Of a DNA stretch of 47,489 nucleotides, positions 40,194 to 47,489 are shown one piece after another (positions within the stretch are counted from its first letter, which is position 1; the number at the start of each line of letters is the position of its first letter). This DNA is from JAGWBG01 sp034421095 (GTDB lineage: Bacteria > Chloroflexota > Dehalococcoidia > Lucifugimonadales > JAGWBF01). Below the pieces are notes generated by a model that had not been told where the DNA came from, did no database searches, and saw only the letters and a list, made by a program, of their open reading frames with translations. The position numbers and the translations under genes were made by a program. The stretch covers positions 1 through 47,489 of the forward strand of contig DAOUKR010000005.1 in NCBI GenBank assembly GCA_034421095.1. The letters are read 5' to 3'.

Positions 40194-41441
40194 CTATACT
40201 TCCCACCAGGCGCCGTCCTGTTCCTGGACGACGTTGTCGAAGAACTCGGCGAAGCGGTCCGTCTCGAAGGAGTGGATGGGAACAAGCTTGCGCGGGGCAA
40301 GGGCGGCAGCGAACCGCCGCAGGTCGGGCGTGGAGGCGTGGCCCGAGGTGTGGATGGTCTGCCAGGGGACGCTATGCCGTTCAAGCCACCGCACCACCCC
40401 TTGTCCCTGCCGATCCTTGAGGTAGCCGTCCCACATGGAATAGGTGAGACCAGCGCCGTCCAACACGCCCTGAACGCCGCGGTCACTCATCATAGAGGGT
40501 CTGAACAGCATCACGGTCCGCCCGCTCGTGGAAGGCAGGAATTCCTGATAGACGCGGTTCTTGCTGTGACGGGCGAGGTCGTCGAACAGTCCGTGTTTCT
40601 TGACGTGGACTCTCTGCGCCTGGGAAAGGTAGAGCTTCACGTCGTCCCAGTCGGACTGGGGAATGGTGTCCCGCCCCGTGGCTTTCAGCACGACGGCGGT
40701 GTAGAGGTCAATAATCAGGGACCTGCCCGTCCGCTTGGCAGCGCGGTAGACGGTCACCAGGCGGTCTACATTCTGGGACGAAGTCCAAACAAAGTGGATG
40801 CCCCGGGTCTCCTTGAACGCCTTGACGAACTGCCATTCCAGGTCCGTCTCGGTGGCGTATCCTTCTTCCGATCCCGCTCGCCCGATGGTCGTCCCCTCCA
40901 TCAGCATAATGTCTATGTTGCCAGGCGGGTGCTTGATCATCCTTTCAAACAGCTTCCCCTTACGGCCGTGGGCGCGAAAGTCACCGGAGTAGTAGACCCG
41001 CTTGCCGTCGGCCTCCACCAAGAGGGCGTAGGCGTCGAAAGCGCTGTGGTCCACGAGGTAGGGCGTAACCTGGAAGGGACCTATCTTCATCGGGACCCGG
41101 TTAGCCATAAAGCGCGGGTTGGCGAAGGCTTGTCCGCCGGGGACGTAGGGACTGGCGGCATTGAGGATGTTATGGGCATCCTGGCCTATGTACACCGGCA
41201 CCTCGGGGCGGATGTGCCTGGCCAAGCCGAAGTGGTCCAGGTGAGGGTGGGAGACCACCACCCCCAGCAGGCTTTCATCGGGCTTTCGGAAACCCGGCAT
41301 GTCAGGCAGCAGATTCTCGTCGTATTCGTCGGGAGCATCAAGGGGCAGGCCCACGTCCAGGACGATGCGGGCCCCACCTGCCTCCACCTCGATACACGTC
41401 CCGCCGATTTCATGTGCGCCCCGGTGAATGCGAATTCTCAT
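40194..41441 (-). CDS. Metallo-beta-lactamase fold hydrolase, RNase J/beta-CASP type
   Basis: This 415-residue MBL-fold protein has IHRGAHEIGGTCIEVEAGGARIVLDVGLPL as first strands, the zinc motif VVSHPHLDHFG (HxHxDH, about 64-70), DHSAFDAYALLVEA, YYSGDFRAHGR, and a C-terminal segment HTSGHASTPDLRRF plus LVPIHSFETDRFAEFF. The last is the pattern of RNase J and related beta-CASP nucleases. It is shorter than RNase J (about 550) and lacks that enzyme's C-terminal domain. Start ATG 41441. It heads an operon with a PD-(D/E)XK-like gene and has a terminator hairpin in its own leader. A nuclease function is likely but unproven. Confidence 0.85.
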   Translation of the reverse strand: MRIRIHRGAHEIGGTCIEVEAGGARIVLDVGLPLDAPDEYDENLLPDMPGFRKPDESLLGVVVSHPHLDHFGLARHIRPEVPVYIGQDAHNILNAASPYVPGGQAFANPRFMANRVPMKIGPFQVTPYLVDHSAFDAYALLVEADGKRVYYSGDFRAHGRKGKLFERMIKHPPGNIDIMLMEGTTIGRAGSEEGYATETDLEWQFVKAFKETRGIHFVWTSSQNVDRLVTVYRAAKRTGRSLIIDLYTAVVLKATGRDTIPQSDWDDVKLYLSQAQRVHVKKHGLFDDLARHSKNRVYQEFLPSTSGRTVMLFRPSMMSDRGVQGVLDGAGLTYSMWDGYLKDRQGQGVVRWLERHSVPWQTIHTSGHASTPDLRRFAAALAPRKLVPIHSFETDRFAEFFDNVVQEQDGAWWEV

Positions 41442-41476
41442 CTGCGGCTTCTCACATTGCGGGCTGATCGGAAATG

Positions 41477-41498
41477 AAAAAGCAAGCCGAAGCTTGCT
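41477..41498 (-). terminator. Intrinsic terminator in the leader of the MBL gene
   Basis: On the minus strand AGCAAGC (41498-41492), loop TTCG, GCTTGCT (41487-41481) then TTTT form a textbook terminator, 36 nt before the MBL ATG. Nothing else on this strand lies upstream except the antisense of the amidohydrolase, so it is either an attenuator of the MBL operon or the end of a small RNA. Confidence 0.7.
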
Positions 41499-41543
41499 CG
41501 TTCACGCTGACCCTTACGGGCCATCCACCTTCAGTCGCCTGAA

Positions 41544-41558
41544 TTACCATTATGGTAA
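41544..41558. promoter_or_regulatory. 15-bp palindrome in a divergent promoter region
   Basis: TTACCAT-T-ATGGTAA is a perfect palindrome with one central base, in the 242-nt region between the divergent MBL and amidohydrolase genes. It looks like an operator for a dimeric repressor. No regulator gene is adjacent. Confidence 0.4.
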
Positions 41559-41622
41559 CAGAGCGTTCATTCCTTATCAAGGGATTCAGAACATTATTGC
41601 AACGGAGCGCCCGTCAGGATGA

Positions 41623-41650
41623 TTTACGGGCTGGCACGCCCGTGTATAAT
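41623..41650 (+). promoter_or_regulatory. Amidohydrolase promoter
   Basis: TTTACG (41623-41628) and a perfect TATAAT (41645-41650) are 16 nt apart. The start site would be near 41657, about 27 nt before ATG 41684. Confidence 0.6.
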
Positions 41651-41683
41651 AGCCTCAAGCAATCCCTACGCAGGAGGAGAACT

Positions 41684-43225
41684 ATGGCTACCTCCCTTAT
41701 TCGAGGCAAATACGTGGTCTCCAGAGCGGGCACCGACGCCGATTCCAGCGTGGTTATCGCCGACGGCGCTGTCTTCCAGCGGGACGGCGTCATCGAGGAT
41801 ATTGGCACTTACGACGACCTCAAGTCCCGATACGACGCCGATGAAGAGATTGGCGGGCAGAGCCACCTGGTCTTCCCCGGCCTGGTAAACGCCCACCACC
41901 ACGGCAGAGGCGTTACGACCCTCCAGATGGGAGCCTGCGACGATTCCCTGGAGACGTGGATTCTGTCGGGCTGGGCCAGGCGTCCCTACGACCACTATCT
42001 GGTAACCCTGTACACCGCCATGCAGATGATAGAATCGGGCACGACCTCCGTCATGTACAACCACCCTCAGACGCCCGTGTCCGGCCTAGAGGACGACATA
42101 GACCGGATACTCCGGGGGTTCAGCGACGCCGGAATGAGGACGGCTTTCTCCGTGTACTTTCGCGGCCAGAACCGGGTGGTCTATGATGACGACGAGCGGT
42201 TCATGGCGGGCCTGCCCTCCGACCTGGCGTCCTCACTAAGGAAGTTCCTGGCTACCTCCGACCTCTCCGCCGACGACTATTTTGCCCTCTTTGAGAGCAC
42301 CTATCGCAAGTACGGCGCGGACCCCTCCGGCAGGGTGAGGGTCCTTCTGAGCCCCAGCAACGTCCAGTGGGCCTCCGACGATTTCCTACAGCGCACCAAG
42401 GAGTGCGCCGCCAGGTACAACACCGGCATCCACATACACCTGGTAGAGACCTCCTACCAGAAGCAGTACGGGTTCAGGACATGGGGCAAGACCCCCGTAG
42501 CCCATCTCGAGGACCTGGGATTTCTGGGGCCGGAGGTCTCCTGTGCCCACGCCATCTGGCTCACCGACGACGACATAGACCTGCTGGGGCAGAGCAACAC
42601 CACTCTATGCCACAACGTCAGCTCAAATCTCAGGCTGAAGAACGGCGTAGCGCCCGTGAACAGCATGTGGGCCAGGGGTGTCAACGTGGCGATGGGGACC
42701 GACAGCACTGCCATCAACGATGACGACGATATGCTTCAAGAGATGCGTTTGGTCTCCAAGATTCATCGCCAGCCGGGAATCGGCGCACCTGCCGTTAGCT
42801 CCCACCAGGTCCTCCAGATGGCCACTCTCAACGCCGCCGCACCCACCTTTTTTCACGACGAAATCGGCGCTCTGGAGGTGGGACGCCGGGCCGACGTGGT
42901 GCTCCTGGACATGACCGATATTCAAGACCCATATCTGGACCCCGACGTTCACGTCGTAGACGCGTTGCTGTACAGGGGGAAGGCCCGGCACGTGGATACG
43001 GTCATCATAGACGGGGAAGTGGTCCTGCGTAACGGCAGGTTCACCAGGATAAGCAAGGAGGACGTTCTCCAGGAGCTACGGGACCTCTTCGCCCGGCCTC
43101 TGGAGACCTCGGTGGTGGAGACCAGGCAGATGGTGGAGCGGCTCCTTCCCTACGTCGAACGGTTCTATCAAAGCTGGGGGCCGGAGGAAGGCCCTCCCCA
43201 CTATCGTTACAATAGCCGCTCATAG
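41684..43225 (+). CDS. Amidohydrolase (AtzA/cytosine deaminase-like branch)
   Basis: This 513-residue metal-dependent hydrolase has an N-terminal beta sandwich (VVIADGAVFQRDGVIEDIG), then the metal site NAHHHGRG (H71-x-H73), GTTSVMYNHPQ, IHIHLVET, CAHAIWLTDDDIDLL and MGTDSTAINDDDDMLQEM with the metal-binding Asp. The C-terminal GALEVGRRADVVLLDM closes the sandwich. Relatives deaminate or dechlorinate purines, pyrimidines and triazines. Substrate cannot be read here. I start at ATG 41684 because AGGAGGAG lies 7 nt upstream and a promoter fits. The frame upstream to 41552 is not conserved. It is divergent from the MBL operon. Confidence 0.9.
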   Translation: MATSLIRGKYVVSRAGTDADSSVVIADGAVFQRDGVIEDIGTYDDLKSRYDADEEIGGQSHLVFPGLVNAHHHGRGVTTLQMGACDDSLETWILSGWARRPYDHYLVTLYTAMQMIESGTTSVMYNHPQTPVSGLEDDIDRILRGFSDAGMRTAFSVYFRGQNRVVYDDDERFMAGLPSDLASSLRKFLATSDLSADDYFALFESTYRKYGADPSGRVRVLLSPSNVQWASDDFLQRTKECAARYNTGIHIHLVETSYQKQYGFRTWGKTPVAHLEDLGFLGPEVSCAHAIWLTDDDIDLLGQSNTTLCHNVSSNLRLKNGVAPVNSMWARGVNVAMGTDSTAINDDDDMLQEMRLVSKIHRQPGIGAPAVSSHQVLQMATLNAAAPTFFHDEIGALEVGRRADVVLLDMTDIQDPYLDPDVHVVDALLYRGKARHVDTVIIDGEVVLRNGRFTRISKEDVLQELRDLFARPLETSVVETRQMVERLLPYVERFYQSWGPEEGPPHYRYNSRS

Positions 43226-43256
43226 CAGGGTATTGTCATGAAAATGCCCTTCGTCA

Positions 43257-43314
43257 TTCCCGTTTTCACGGGAATCCACGAAGCCTAACCCTAGACTCCC
43301 GCTTTCGCGGGAGT
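43257..43314. repeat. Two REP-like hairpins between convergent genes
   Basis: TTCCCGT-TTTC-ACGGGAA (43257-43274) and ACTCCCGC-TTTC-GCGGGAGT (43295-43314, then GAC) are both perfect stems with a TTTC loop. The second matches the design of the hairpin at 15946-15965. They may also stop transcription between the amidohydrolase and LysR genes. The remaining bases of 43226-43396 show no gene. Confidence 0.75.
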
Positions 43315-43396
43315 GACAGCAGGTAGGCCATTCATCTTTTCATCCTCTTGCGTGATCCCCACAAAGTCATAGCGATTCTGAACACGGATGCCCGCG

Positions 43397-44290
43397 CTAC
43401 TCGCCCAGCCCGGTTACCAGGGCGTCAATGAAATTGCGCACGGACCTGCTCAGGAACTTGCCCTTGAGTGTGATGAGCCCCATTTGAGATGGAGGGAATA
43501 CTCCCCTCAGCTTACGGATACCCAGCTTTTCGCTATCCTCCGGCTGTATGACGTATTCCAGGGTCACGGCGATTCCCATCCCTATCTCCACGTACCTTTT
43601 TGCCATCTCCATGATGTCCATTTCCAGGGTGATGCTATATGGAAGCCCGTCCCGTCTAAGGGCTTGCTCCAGCACAATCCGGCTATGGCTTGCAGGCCCC
43701 AGGAGAATGAGGGGCCATTGGGCAATGTCCTTGAGACCGATTTCCGGCAGCTTCAGAAGGTCATGTTCCAGGGGCGTCACAAGCACGAAGTCCGACGTAA
43801 AGAGATGCTTGTAGTCCAGGGAGGGCCTCTCCGGCTCCGGTTTATTGCCCAGCGCCAGGTCTATCTCGCCAGCCGACACCATGTCCAGCAGAGTCGAGTA
43901 GGACCGGGCCATAAGCTTGATTTGGACCCGTGGGTAGTTGGTCCTGAACTCTTTTACTATGGGGGCGAGGTGATGCAGCACCAGGTCCGGGTATGCTCCG
44001 ATTACAAATGAGCCTCGATGCTCCGGGTAGTCCATCTGCATTTTGATGGTCTCTACCCCCTCGGCTATACTCTCGACTATCGGCCCGGCGAGGTCGTAAA
44101 ATGTCATCCCGTCGGAGGTCAGTTGGATGGGCCTTTTTATACGGTCGAATAGCGTAACACCGAACTCTTTCTCTATTTTTTGCAGGTGAGTGGACACGGT
44201 CGGCTGGCCTATCTCCAGATATTCGGCAGCCCTGGACACGCTTCGCAGACGGGCGACGTGATAAAAGCTGATAAGCTCCCGAATCTCCAT
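43397..44290 (-). CDS. LysR-family transcriptional regulator
   Basis: This 297-residue regulator has an N-terminal winged helix-turn-helix: LISFYHVARLRSVSRAAEYLEIGQPTVSTHLQKIEKEFGVTLF (about 6-48). A linker and a periplasmic-binding-protein-like effector domain follow (GSFVIGAYPDLVLHHLAPIVKEF, IDLALGNKP, DFVLVTPLEHDLL, ILLGPASHSR, IGMGIAVTLEYVI). The layout resembles CysB/Cbl-like regulators. It is divergent from a small membrane protein and an MFS transporter, which are its likely targets. The inducer is unknown. Start ATG 44290 with AAGGGCAGG upstream. Confidence 0.92.
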   Translation of the reverse strand: MEIRELISFYHVARLRSVSRAAEYLEIGQPTVSTHLQKIEKEFGVTLFDRIKRPIQLTSDGMTFYDLAGPIVESIAEGVETIKMQMDYPEHRGSFVIGAYPDLVLHHLAPIVKEFRTNYPRVQIKLMARSYSTLLDMVSAGEIDLALGNKPEPERPSLDYKHLFTSDFVLVTPLEHDLLKLPEIGLKDIAQWPLILLGPASHSRIVLEQALRRDGLPYSITLEMDIMEMAKRYVEIGMGIAVTLEYVIQPEDSEKLGIRKLRGVFPPSQMGLITLKGKFLSRSVRNFIDALVTGLGE

Positions 44291-44322
44291 ACCTGCCCTT
44301 CTCGTACCAGGGTCTTTTAGTC

Positions 44323-44427
44323 GTCATTCTGAGGGGCGAAGCGACGAAGAATCTAAAAACCCCTGATTCAGATAATCGGCCTTGACTTGCAAGAGGGATT
44401 TAGACCTTTCACTCCGTTCAGAGTGAC
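44323..44427. repeat. MITE-like repeat, family 1, copy c
   Basis: This 105-bp element starts GTCATTCTGAGGGGCGAAGCGACG and ends CACTCCGTTCAGAGTGAC, with inner AAGAATCT and GGATTTAGA arms. It is more diverged from copies a and b. It lies in the divergent LysR-transporter region, 33 bp upstream of the LysR start. Confidence 0.6.
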
Positions 44428-44453
44428 AATTGGATGACCCTACTTCTCATACT

Positions 44454-44516
44454 AATTCTGGTAATACAGTATATCATATAATATCCCTTGACAATATGAC
44501 GGCTTCCCGCTCAGAA
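44454..44516 (+). promoter_or_regulatory. AT-rich regulatory region before the transporter genes
   Basis: The stretch holds TATAAT (44477-44482) in CATATAATATC and a perfect TTGACA (44488-44493) with CAGAAT 18 nt further on (44512-44517). Its AT content contrasts with the surroundings, and it sits between a LysR gene and its probable targets, so a LysR-binding site is likely here. I cannot define the exact operator. Confidence 0.4.
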
Positions 44517-44546
44517 TGAGTGATAGGTTCCAGTGAGTATGCCGAA

Positions 44547-44843
44547 ATGCTGCTAGACCTGCGAATAAAGGGAGTGCCCCTCACATTCCTGATCGTTCTG
44601 GTGCTCATGATTGTGCTTACCATTTTCTTCGGAGCATGGGCGGTTTCCATGGACGCGAACGCCCAGAATGGGGAGTTTGCCTTTGGGGCCGCCGTTGGAG
44701 CAGGGACCGGACCCTCGTCAGCCGGCTCAGGTGGGCCTCCAAAAGAGAACGCCAACGGCTCACCGGTCAATCAGGAAGACAACCAGAGCTCGGCCGACAC
44801 TTGGTGGGGAGGTGCTCTGCTCAAAGCTTGCCCGCTCCACTGA
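44547..44843 (+). CDS. Possible small membrane protein
   Basis: The frame has an N-terminal membrane segment (VPLTFLIVLVLMIVLTIFFGAWAVSM) and then a Gly/Ala/Asn-rich hydrophilic tail of about 60 residues. I place the start at ATG 44547 (MLLDLRIKG). GTG 44520 is an alternative, and neither has a clear Shine-Dalgarno. It precedes the MFS gene by 95 nt on the same strand. No family recognised. It may be a real accessory protein of the transporter or a chance frame. Confidence 0.4.
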   Translation: MLLDLRIKGVPLTFLIVLVLMIVLTIFFGAWAVSMDANAQNGEFAFGAAVGAGTGPSSAGSGGPPKENANGSPVNQEDNQSSADTWWGGALLKACPLH

Positions 44844-44938
44844 ACTCCGACCTGCATGTCCCCGTGTGCTGCATTTGTAGTGCGCTCATCAGCCACCCCG
44901 GTCCTAGACGCCAATCCTGTTCCATAAGGATGTGACAC

Positions 44939-46312
44939 TTGGCCTTTCTCTCGAAACCGAAGTCTGACTTGAGCACGGTCAGGCTGCCCGGCAGGATACA
45001 TTTCGCCTGGGCGATTGTAATCATACTGGCGCTGGTCCAGATAATCGGCAACTCCATAGGCATGGCCGTTGGCGTTGTGGTAATCCCCCTGAGCGATCCC
45101 GAGGGAGACTTCGGTTGGAGCATGGTCACCATAGGCTCGGCCCTGATGATGTACTACCTGGTCGGTGCTATAGTCGCCCCCATGACCGGCTGGCTGGGGG
45201 ACCGGTACGGGGCACGCAAGATGTTGTTGGTGGTCAGCCTGCTGTTCGGCGGCAGCATGATATTTGTGGGGACGATTAGCCAGCCTTGGCAGTTTTTTCT
45301 TACCTTCGGCTTTTTGCTTGCTCTAACCCAGTCCATCTGCATAGTGCCGATGATGGCAACGGTGAGCGGTTGGTTCCGGCGGCGCTTGGGCGTGGGAGTC
45401 GGGATATTGTGGGCCGCCGGAGGCATCGGAACTGCCGTACTGGCCCCCCTCATGGGCTATCTCATAGCCAGCATAGGCTGGCAAGCCACCTTCTGGACCT
45501 TCGGGGCTGCGGGCGGCGCCATGCTGCTCTTGCTAACCCTGGTGTTGCGCAATCGCCCTGCCGACGTGGGCCTCAGGCCCTATGGGACTGCTCCTGACGA
45601 CCCGCCTGAAGTAGTCAGGAGCAAGGCACTGGAGAAGCTTCGGATTAAAGTGTTCAACCAACACATGCGTCGCACCAGGGCCTTCTGGAATCTCCCCATT
45701 ATTCACGGCCTGGGATGCGCCGGGCACGGCATCGTACTCATCTATGCGACCTACATAGCCTACGACCGGGGAGTCTCCTACGTTGCCGCCTTGCTGATTC
45801 TCAGCATTATCTCCATCTGCAGTATTGTCAGCCGCTTCGTAACTCCCGTGTTGGCGGAGCGTTTTGGTGGCAAGCCCGTGATGTCTACGGCCCTGTTCCT
45901 GCAGGGCATTACCGTGCTGGTCTTGTTCTGGGCACAGGATATGTGGATGTTCTATCTCTTCGCCATGGTCTTCGGGGTGGGGTTTGGAGGAGAGATGTCC
46001 GCCTATCTCGTGGTGAACCGCCAGTACTTCGGCTCAGGCCCCATAGCCACCTGCTACGGATTCCAGACGATGGGTGCTCTCATGGGCCACGCCACGGCCA
46101 CCGGGCTGGCGGGTCTCGTCCTCTATGTAACTGACTCGTACGGTGCAATCCTTGCCCTGTCCATGCTATTCAGCTTTGGCGGCGTGCTGGTCATATTGAC
46201 CATGGAATCCACCTCTCGCGTGCTGATTCCCAACTGGGAGGAGTCCTTGCCTGCCGAGGCCCGGTCTAACGGGACGGGGCCGGACGTCTTGGTCCCCCAC
46301 TTCGACGAATAG
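44939..46312 (+). CDS. Major facilitator superfamily transporter
   Basis: This 457-residue protein has about 12 membrane segments, the first at FAWAIVIILALVQIIGNSIGMAVGVVVI. The MFS signature between segments 2 and 3, GWLGDRYGARKMLLV, is present, with a similar loop in the second half (VLAERFGGKPVM). The central loop is about 45 residues long. The layout resembles oxalate/formate-antiporter-like and monocarboxylate carriers, so a carboxylate substrate is possible. The start is TTG 44939 with AAGGATGTG upstream. Later TTG codons are possible. Divergent from the LysR regulator. Confidence 0.88.
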   Translation: MAFLSKPKSDLSTVRLPGRIHFAWAIVIILALVQIIGNSIGMAVGVVVIPLSDPEGDFGWSMVTIGSALMMYYLVGAIVAPMTGWLGDRYGARKMLLVVSLLFGGSMIFVGTISQPWQFFLTFGFLLALTQSICIVPMMATVSGWFRRRLGVGVGILWAAGGIGTAVLAPLMGYLIASIGWQATFWTFGAAGGAMLLLLTLVLRNRPADVGLRPYGTAPDDPPEVVRSKALEKLRIKVFNQHMRRTRAFWNLPIIHGLGCAGHGIVLIYATYIAYDRGVSYVAALLILSIISICSIVSRFVTPVLAERFGGKPVMSTALFLQGITVLVLFWAQDMWMFYLFAMVFGVGFGGEMSAYLVVNRQYFGSGPIATCYGFQTMGALMGHATATGLAGLVLYVTDSYGAILALSMLFSFGGVLVILTMESTSRVLIPNWEESLPAEARSNGTGPDVLVPHFDE

Positions 46313-46376
46313 TTGTGGTCTGCTGCCGGCTATTTCTGACACAAATGCTTTGATACAATACATCAATCAATATCAC

Positions 46377-46405
46377 TTGACAGGTTGACCCTTGGGCTTC
46401 AAAAT
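46377..46405 (+). promoter_or_regulatory. Ferredoxin gene promoter
   Basis: A perfect TTGACA (46377-46382) and CAAAAT (46400-46405) are 17 nt apart, 57 nt before the ferredoxin ATG. Confidence 0.5.
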
Positions 46406-46461
46406 AGTGGCATCTCCCCTGATTTGACGGGCCAGATATATTTAGGAAGTACCGGCTGGCG

Positions 46462-46701
46462 ATGGCGTTCATAATCACTGAACCCTGTGTCGGGGTTAAA
46501 GACGGTGGATGCACCGACGTTTGTCCCGTGGACTGCATACATAGCTCCGAAGCGGACGATATGTACTACATAGACCCCGCCGAATGTATTGACTGCGGAG
46601 CTTGCGAGCCTGTCTGCCCGGTATCTGCCATCTTCTATGAATACTCCGTTCCCATGAAGTGGCATTCCTATATTGCCAAGAACGCCAGCTACTTCGGGTA
46701 A
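46462..46701 (+). CDS. 7Fe-type ferredoxin
   Basis: This 79-residue electron carrier has two cluster motifs. The first, C9-x7-C17-x3-C21-P...C, is of the [3Fe-4S]/[4Fe-4S] kind (PCVGVKDGGCTDVCPVDC). The second, CIDCGACEPVCP, is a classical [4Fe-4S] motif. This matches FdxA-like seven-iron ferredoxins, although here the chain is short, with a tail of only about 20 residues (YSVPMKWHSYIAKNASYFG). ATG 46462 is set by homology. AGGAAG lies about 15 nt upstream, farther than usual. Partner enzymes are not in the window. Confidence 0.92.
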   Translation: MAFIITEPCVGVKDGGCTDVCPVDCIHSSEADDMYYIDPAECIDCGACEPVCPVSAIFYEYSVPMKWHSYIAKNASYFG

Positions 46702-46799
46702 AGGACCCGGCACCCCCGGACTGAAACGTACGCCACCCAACCTCCCGACACTGTCCTCTTTTCGCGAAAATCTGAGCCTTAGAAAAAGGTAGATATACT

Positions 46800-47342
46800 A
46801 TGGCCGCTCCAAAATATGGAGGTACAGAGATAGACCTGAAATCCTACATCCGAGACATACCGGACTTCCCCACTCCCGGAATCCTGTTCAGGGATATAAC
46901 GCCCTTACTGCAAACCCCGGTCGCCTTCAAGTATGTCGTTGACCGTTTTGTGGAACGGTACGCTGATATTCCCGTGGACGTGGTTGTGGCGATAGAGGCC
47001 CGGGGGTTCCTGTTCGGCACTCCCCTTGCCTATGCACTGGGCAAACCCCTGGTCCCGGTCCGAAAAGAGGGGAAGCTTCCCGCCGAGACTATGGGTGTGG
47101 GATACTCCCTGGAGTACGGCACCAACGTGGTTGAAATGCACAAGGACGGCATCTCGCCCGGCCAGAGGGTAGTGGTAGTGGACGACCTGCTGGCGACCGG
47201 CGGCACGCTGGCAGCCGCAGTTCAACTGGTAGAGCAGGCGGGAGGACATGTGCAAAGCTTGGCTATGGTGATAGAGCTCACCGGGCTGGAAGGACGGAGC
47301 CTGCTACAGGGCTACGATGTCTTCACCCTGGTTCAATATTAG
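46800..47342 (+). CDS. apt: Adenine phosphoribosyltransferase
   Basis: This 180-residue salvage enzyme makes AMP from adenine and PRPP. YIRDIPDFPTPGILFRDITPLL at the N-terminus and VAIEARGFLFGTPLAYALGKPLVPVRKEGKLP are diagnostic. The PRPP loop is VVVVDDLLATGGTLAAA (about 124-140). Full length for the family. ATG 46800 follows GAAAAAGGTAG with short spacing. It stands 98 nt after the ferredoxin gene on the same strand, but no functional link is evident. Confidence 0.97.
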   Translation: MAAPKYGGTEIDLKSYIRDIPDFPTPGILFRDITPLLQTPVAFKYVVDRFVERYADIPVDVVVAIEARGFLFGTPLAYALGKPLVPVRKEGKLPAETMGVGYSLEYGTNVVEMHKDGISPGQRVVVVDDLLATGGTLAAAVQLVEQAGGHVQSLAMVIELTGLEGRSLLQGYDVFTLVQY

Positions 47343-47344
47343 AG

Positions 47345-47489
47345 CATGTTTGTAAAGCCCCTTCTCCTCCGCCGGGGGCGGGCTGGGATGAGGGGTATCA
47401 CCCTCACCCCGTATCAAGTACGGGGCAGGCTCTCAATCCTTCCTGCCCGCCGAGGCGGGTCCCATCGAGGGAGAGGAGGCTTGGGACGC
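47345..47489. repeat. MITE-like repeat, family 2, copy c, cut by the window edge
   Basis: Just after the apt stop the sequence reads AAGCCCCTTCTCCTCCGCC, GGGATGAGGGGTATCACCC, then CCCCGTATCAAGTACGGGG and GCAGGCTCTCAATCC blocks, all shared with 4604-4770 or, inverted, with 28116-28250. The right end is not in the window. Confidence 0.6.

Noticed and set aside
40167..41477. 436-codon plus-strand frame opposite the MBL gene
   Set aside because: Antisense shadow. The minus-strand protein has clear zinc-binding motifs.

Overview
The window is moderately GC-rich, compactly coded bacterial chromosome. The gene content suggests a member of the Chloroflexota, most likely Dehalococcoidia or a SAR202-like relative. 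This is an inference. It rests on a PyrR-controlled pyrimidine operon, RNase Y next to YmdB, MutS2 next to a Vms1-like release factor, CaiB-type CoA transferase, Ldh2 and amidohydrolase genes, lipoproteins with long Thr/Pro linkers, frequent TTG and GTG starts, and many small palindromic repeats of the GTCATTC...GAATGAC kind. No rRNA, tRNA, CRISPR array or intact transposase gene was seen.

Layout. 1-8.1 kb: pyrimidine biosynthesis. A promoter and a PyrR attenuator precede pyrR, an unusual pyrB with a PyrI-like zinc ribbon, carA, an unrecognised small gene, a MITE-like element with terminal inverted repeats, and carB. pyrC is absent. 8.1-10.9 kb: a NYN-domain gene remnant and two coupled thioredoxin-fold lipoproteins (minus strand). 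11-15.7 kb: tilS and a histidine phosphatase (minus), an Ldh2-type dehydrogenase (plus), and a zinc-ribbon protein and HAD hydrolase (minus). 16.1-19.7 kb: nadE (plus), then on the minus strand a RidA-like gene and three tandem paralogues of a HEPN-like protein. 19.8-21.5 kb: recA-recX. 21.4-26.3 kb (minus): rny, ymdB, a PHP phosphoesterase, plsY and a B-box membrane protein. 26.7-28.1 kb: asnS. 28.2-30.2 kb: a degenerate N6-adenine methylase and a hicBA toxin-antitoxin pair. 30.4-35.8 kb: CoA transferase, SnoaL-like protein, enoyl-CoA hydratase and two paralogous lipoproteins made by a segmental duplication. 35.9-39.2 kb (minus): a Vms1/VLRF1-like protein and mutS2. 39.3-41.4 kb (minus): a beta-CASP-type metallo-beta-lactamase hydrolase and a PD-(D/E)XK-like protein. 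41.7-47.5 kb: amidohydrolase, LysR regulator, small membrane protein, MFS transporter, 7Fe ferredoxin, apt and another MITE-like repeat.

Working together. pyrR-pyrB-carA-carB supplies carbamoyl aspartate under UMP-sensing attenuation. apt and nadE serve nucleotide salvage and NAD synthesis. The rny-ymdB-PHP cluster groups RNA and cyclic-nucleotide turnover. The VLRF1-MutS2 pair looks like a ribosome-rescue operon. The most unusual candidates are that pair, the HEPN-like triplet with a fully conserved R-x4-H motif, the MBL plus nuclease-like pair with a terminator in its leader, the PyrB-zinc-ribbon fusion, and an RNase Y without its membrane anchor.
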